DNA from: Scatophagus argus
Taxonomy: Eukaryota > Chordata > Actinopteri > Scatophagidae
Assembly: GCF_020382885.2 (NCBI RefSeq)
Contig: NC_058494.1
Location: forward strand, 15,766,001 to 15,830,000
Length of the DNA stretch: 64,000 bases
Direction: 5' to 3'
The notes below the pieces were generated by a model. It had not been told where the DNA came from. It made no database searches and saw nothing but the letters and a program-made list of their open reading frames with translations. Of the stretch, positions 58,540 to 64,000 are shown piece by piece. Position 1 is the stretch's first letter; each line of letters begins with the position of its first letter. The position numbers and the translations under genes are program-made.

Positions 58540-59900
58540 GAAAGATGATAACATCTGGATAGTAAACAAACAGTCGAGCGACTTAACGTCGAGAGAGAGT
58601 TTTAACATCTGTACAGTTGAGAAAGTAAATATACTGCGCTAAAATATAACTGAGTACATTTACTGTACATTTACAAATACTGTAATTCAAAAGCACAATA
58701 GGCTACCTCAAAATGGCACTTATTATTTCTAAGTGCACTTACTTTCTACTTATACTTCAGAAGAGAACAGAGGGAAATAGGACTATACAGTGTGCCAGAC
58801 GTTTTATATACATATCTGAACATTCGTTTAATTTACTGCCATACATAATAGTTCACAATTCACCTGAGCACTGTCTTCTCGGAGGAGAAGTACTGGTTTA
58901 ATGGAATGGAAATCTAATGAAAATCTCATGAAACCCTAAAAAAACAATATTCTAACTATTAAAATAAAAGTTCAAAATTTTAAGTAAAAGTACCAAAAGT
59001 ATCAACCGCCTTTCAGAGTATTATTATATTACTGGATCATTATTACTGATGCATCAATGTGTACATTAAAGTAACTATTCATTGTTGTATCTGAAGGAGA
59101 TCATTCTGTTGGGGAGATCACCTTTAATGAACCTTTTTTTAATGTAAAAACCTGCAAAGCATTAACTATAGGGGTTAGATGAATATAGTGAATTAAAAAG
59201 CACAACATTTCTCTCAGAAATGTCACAAAATGTACTACAAAAAATCCCTTAGGTTAATCAAAATGTTTGCCATTCAATCAAGGGAAAACCTGACAGCTTC
59301 CTTTCCACCCTTTTATGTCACTGCTGGTAAGAGATGAAAACAATTTAACTGGCAGTTGGCGTCTAAGCCATGAAAACAATTAAAATGTCAAGTCATGAAA
59401 TGTTCAGGTTAGACTGAAACACCAGAGATAGTTAACATCTGTGCACCATATAGCTGAAGTGTCAGCTGGAAGGGCTGTGTAAGGAGTAACTGCTGATGAA
59501 ATGTCAGTAAGACATCTGAGCTGAAGTGCCAGACATTGAAAGGTGTGCACTGTTAATAGATAAAAGTCAGATGGCATGCAAGCACAGATGAATACAGAGT
59601 AAAAATGTGACGAACTTGACAGCTTTCTTCCCTTGCTTTTTCATTTTGCACCATAATTTAAATGTAAAAACAATGTGAATCCCAGTAACATATGGCAGTC
59701 AGATGTAAAATCCTTTAAGTAAATGAAAGTACTAGTTACCAGTGCTAGAAATCAGGTGTGTTCAGCACATGGTGAGAAATGCCCTGAAAGCAAGTTTAAG
59801 CAGAACATGAACCCATGTACTAGAGCTCATAAATGAAAGTTCCAGTTTCTACTCCATTTAGCTGCCCTCTGTGTGTGTATGTTCTGGACTGACTGACGCT
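58540..59900. other. SMIM14-UBE2K intergenic region
   Basis: AT-rich sequence between the divergent genes. I see no gene, RNA or clear transposon ends. Confidence 0.5.
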
Positions 59901-59907
59901 GTGCGTT

Positions 59908-59952
59908 GGCTGGCAGGCACGCACGCAGGCAGGCAGGCAGGCAGGCAGGCAG
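59908..59952. repeat. GGCA tetranucleotide array upstream of UBE2K
   Basis: A (GCAG)n run, interrupted once by GCAC units, lies about 185-230 bases upstream of the UBE2K start codon and so within or next to its promoter or 5' UTR. Confidence 0.85.
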
Positions 59953-60136
59953 TCGACAGAAGCGGTGAGCTGCTTCTGAAAGTGAAAAGAAGAGGTAGAC
60001 GGTGAAAGTCAAAGGAGGGCTTCATAACTGTTAAAAAAAAAAAGCACCGCGCAGGCAGTCCCCATACTGACATACAACATAGGTAGAAAGGCCCCGGGTC
60101 TTGCTTCAAGGCAGCAGCAGTTCAGCAGATACAGCC

Positions 60137-63100
60137 ATGGCTAACATCGCGGTCCAACGGATCAAGCGGGAGTTCAAAGAAGTTCTCAAAAGCGAAGAGG
60201 TGTGGTAACAATACTGGCTATTGTTTTTACTTCGATCCAGCTCGTTTTTCTTAACGTTTCAACCCAGATTAAATGTAAAGTCTCTGTAAGCCGTTATGAC
60301 AGTGACCAAATTTACCTCTGCTAACGTCAGGTCCCAGTCTCGTGTTGCAATAGGTCAGGCCTAACCAGGAGAACTTTAGCTAGCTTTAGCTTGATATCAG
60401 TGTCTGGTCGAACCTCTCCTGTTGTGTCAGGTGGGTGTGTTCAGGAAACACCGGGGATTCAGCTGTGTCAACTGAAGGGCCCTCTGTTTTTAACAAACAA
60501 TACCGCATAGCTTTGGTTAACTGCCCAGTTAAAATTAATGAACTTTGTATGGGCTGTAGCATACACCTCACACAAGGTACCCTAGCTGTTCGCTAGCATA
60601 AATTAGTTACTGACAGTCAGGGTTAGCAGTTTTTAGCTCGCTAACGGTTACGATGTTTTGATATCTCATCCACAGTTAGCATTAGCCTGTGTTGTTTTGC
60701 TATATCGTTGTCATTCATCAATACATTTGATAAACCTCACGGAGCTATCGGTTTAAATATGAAAGGATTTCGATCATGTAAACTGTTTATTTTGTCATCC
60801 TACTATCTGTCAAGCCTTGTTATTGAGGGTTTGTTGTTAACTTTTGTTAGCTTGGCTCTACTACCAAGCTATCTGTGTAGCTAACGTACGTAAATTACCT
60901 AACGCTTCCTGTAAAACTATTTTTTCAGTTTTTAACTGAAAATGTTAACAGCCATCATGTCTGGGGCTTCACATTTGGCAAATAAAGTTTGTGGTTTGGT
61001 ACTTGACAGACACATGTCAAGACGTAGACTGACAGCTGTATCCATAAAACAAGGCAGTAGTCATTGTGTCTCTGTCGCTTGTCTTAACCCACAGACAAGT
61101 AAAAACCAGATAAAAGTAGATTTGGTGGATGAGAACTTCACAGAGCTGAGAGGGGAGATAGCAGGACCTCCAGATACACCATATGAAGGTATGTTCACTC
61201 ACCTCTGTTATTATAACCTAACAAAATATTTGGTACAGGGCTTTGTAATTTGTCATGTTAAACCATTTTGCTGTATCTCTTTCTTTCCAAGGTGGTAGAT
61301 ATCAACTTGAAATAAAAATCCCAGAAACCTATCCTTTTAACCCACCAAAGGTAAATGCTTCATTGTCTCCCATCTGGTACTTGTCTTATGTCTTTGCCGC
61401 TTTCTCACTCTTTGGTACATTTATGTACATACTGTTATCCTGGTTAGCATTGTGGTTTTGGAATAAACACCATATTGGGGTTTCAGAATTCATAATGTTC
61501 ATAATTCAGCTCTGAGGAGCTGAATATGGTCGCTGACGCCCTCTAATTGAAAGTTGTGGCCTGTAAACTCTGTAATCAGGTTTTTGATTCATGTCAGCCA
61601 CAGGTCTGCCCTCAGCTCTAGTTTCATGTCAGTTTGTCTGTAAAGGAAAAAAATATTGTGGTAAATGATAGAGTGATGGTCTAAATGCCAAAATAGAAGA
61701 GAAAGTCTGATACTGATAAAATCAACAGAGTTCTGAGAAGTTGAGGAATCAGAGATGTATGTGCACACAGATGATCACAAACCATTATACTGTCAGACTC
61801 ATTTAATACAGGGAGCTGAATCTTGATTTTGGATGTAAACATTATATCCAGAACATAGCGGCGATAGACAGTAATCTTATGTTGCATTATCAATGTGTAG
61901 ACCGTTATATGTTGAGAAACTGCTGATGGATAAAAACCAGACAGGAATGTCTATTAGTGGTTTATGTAGTGGATTACATACTTAACAAGTGAAATGCTTG
62001 GTTCAAAAATCATATTAAAAAAATCCAGTATTGACACAAAGCAGCTCAGTTCTGCTCGTTGAGGACGTAGTGTCCTCCCAGAGATGTTAACGAGATGGTA
62101 ACACATTATAAACAGTATGACAAAGTCTTTTGATGGCAGACAAATTTGTGTCATCTTATGATATATATTATCCTCAGTGTGCCCAGGCCTGCCCAAATAT
62201 GATTAAAACAAGGATACAGCCTACAACCAGAATACAAGTGCATGTGAACTCAGTCCTTGCTTTCATTTTTTCGTATAATATCACTTTTATCCACATAACC
62301 TTACACACCTGTGTTTCTTAGGTGCGTTTCATCACTAAGATCTGGCACCCTAATATCAGTTCTGTGACGGGAGCAATATGTCTGGACATTTTAAAAGACC
62401 AGTGGTGAGTGAGACATATCTGAACTCGGTGACTCATTATATTCAATGTTCCATTATGTCACCGCTGTCTCAAAAAAGTAAAAACACTGACCACTTATCT
62501 ACTCCAACTTTTAATCTGTCTCACCCAGGGCAGCTGCTATGACCCTGCGGACGGTGCTGTTGTCTCTACAGGCTCTTCTTGCTGCAGCAGAACCAGATGA
62601 TCCACAGGATGCAGTAGTAGCAAACCAGGTGAGAAAGATGTTGGTGTGTTTTAGTGAAGTAATACTTCCTGTCTTGTATTCAGTAGAATAATTTTTGGTA
62701 ACAATGTTTATTTTTGGTCGTATGTGTCATTGGTCTGTAGACCATCACACTGTTGGCTGATTTTTATTAAGGTATATTTTGGCTGTACTTACTGAGGTTT
62801 CTCTCTGCATCCCTCAGTATAAGCAGAACCCAGAAATGTTCAAACAGACCGCAAGGCTGTGGTCTCATGTCTATGCAGGCGCTCCTGTTTCCAGTCCCGA
62901 CTACACACGCAAAATAGACAAACTCTGTGCCATGGGCTTTGATAAGGTCAGAACCAATTTTTGTTTTTGTGGTATCATAACGTTTGTACAGCAATTTGAA
63001 CATGCACGGATGGTGTGGGACGTTAGAGTTTGAGAGTGTGGTTGTTTGACAGTATAGCTGAAATGGTAAGTCAGTGAAGTGATGACTTGGTCAAAAGAAA

Positions 63101-63214
63101 ATTTATCCCTTGAGTAATTTTTCAGCAAAAGATTTTCTGCTTTCAGCTTGTTAATCTTCAACTTCATCACAAACTGGAGTGCTGTTAAACTGAATATCAA
63201 ACTCAGCAATGATG

Positions 63215-63249
<35 letters not shown>

Positions 63250-63723
63250 CATATAATCTGGAGCTGAAGTGGCCACTCGAAGTAATTGATAAATAAACAT
63301 GAAACCGAAACTAACCTATACAACAACATAAAGAAAATGTAGGTGGAAGCGATTTTTAGTTTTTGAGCTGATCCTTTTCCCTCGCAGTCAGTATTTCCTG
63401 TTGAGAAGTTGAGTGTTGGAGGCTGTGCAGCCATTGGCCACAATCAGAGCCAGCAACCAGTTCCACCGATACAAACAGTTCATCCATGATTAATTGGCCA
63501 GTCCAGTTAGGCGGTCGATCATATTCAATGTTCATAATAGCATACGTATCTTTTGTTTAAAAAAAAATATTTCTTTGAATTTGTGTTAACTTGATGTTGG
63601 AAATGATGCACGGATTGTGATATGTTTCAATTTCCCCCTTGCTTACAGAATGCAGTAATAGCAGCCTTGTCTTCAAAATCTTGGGATGTGGAAACAGCGA
63701 CAGAGCTGCTCCTCAGCAACTGA
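60137..63723 (+). CDS. ube2k: UBE2K (E2-25K), ubiquitin-conjugating enzyme E2 K
   Basis: A class II E2 that carries ubiquitin on a cysteine and builds Lys48-linked chains. Seven exons (60137-60199, 61095-61188, 61292-61350, 62322-62404, 62529-62628, 62818-62946, 63649-63723) give 200 residues, the same as human. The UBC fold starts at MANIAVQRIKREFKEV. HPN is at 81-83 and the catalytic Cys in TGAICLD is at 92. The C-terminal UBA domain covers about residues 160-200 (LCAMGFDKNAVIAALSSKSW) and ends LLLSN. Introns are normal GT-AG. The 3' UTR continues past 63723 to the window end; no polyadenylation signal is seen by 64000. The larger introns (60200-61094, 61351-62321) hold nothing recognised. 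Confidence 0.98.
63211..63246. repeat. (AAT)n microsatellite in the last UBE2K intron
   Basis: A run of about ten AAT/ATA units in the intron before the last exon, with no evident role. Confidence 0.9.
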
Positions 63724-64000
63724 AATCCATCCAGGTGTGAGGAACCCAAACTCCCTTCATCATAGCATCAGCTCCTCCCCGGCAGCATTCCACCATTGCC
63801 TTTTGTTACACAGACAACAGCCCATTCACCACAGCAGTACGAGCCTTCTTTTCTAATAAGTTTTCTTGCTACAAATTCAACACCAGTATTCACCACAGGC
63901 GCCAATATGCACACCACCCTGTTGCCTGTCTGACCCCATCTGTCAAGTCTTTTCTGCCATTAACTCAAAATGTGTAAGCTTGTAATAAGCCACCAAAAAC

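Noticed and set aside
60942-61298. 118-codon ORF suggesting an alternative UBE2K start upstream of exon 2
   Set aside because: The residues before 61095 are intronic and do not match UBE2K. The standard exon 1 at 60137 is intact and joins exon 2 in phase.

Overview
This window is nuclear DNA from a teleost fish, most likely a percomorph. The genes have many short exons with GT-AG introns. Intergenic and intronic DNA carries (CA)n tracts, Tc1-type miniature elements, LINE tails and the fish interspersed repeat that ends in ATGGATGG. The gene order matches the human 4p14 block. I predicted exons by hand from splice sites, reading frame and remembered vertebrate proteins; every junction quoted keeps the frame.

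Layout: the 3' part of WDR19/IFT144 (+, 313-8264) converges on RFC1 (-, 9921-18026). A repeat-rich gap follows (18.0-23.0 kb), then a small secreted C-type lectin gene (+, 23293-25291). RPL9 (-, 27289-31114) and LIAS (+, 32556-37968) are head to head over a shared promoter region. UGDH (-, 39310-44205) converges on LIAS with almost touching 3' ends. MAP9 (-, 47415-52189) and SMIM14 (-, 55021-56800) follow, and UBE2K (+, 60137-63723) diverges from SMIM14.

These are mostly housekeeping genes: ciliary transport (WDR19), replication clamp loading (RFC1), translation (RPL9), lipoate synthesis (LIAS), UDP-glucuronate supply (UGDH), microtubules (MAP9), a small membrane protein (SMIM14) and ubiquitin conjugation (UBE2K). 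They share conserved synteny rather than a pathway. Two departures from the human order as I know it are the lectin gene where KLB would be expected, and MAP9 between UGDH and SMIM14.

The strongest unusual signal is in RPL9. It has two tandem versions of its last coding exon, each with a proper acceptor in the same phase and its own stop. In the conserved core they differ at 11 codons synonymously and only 3 non-synonymously, so both appear to be under protein-level selection. The gene could therefore make two forms of ribosomal protein L9 (uL6) with different C-terminal tails. I saw no prokaryotic, CRISPR, viral or selfish gene system.
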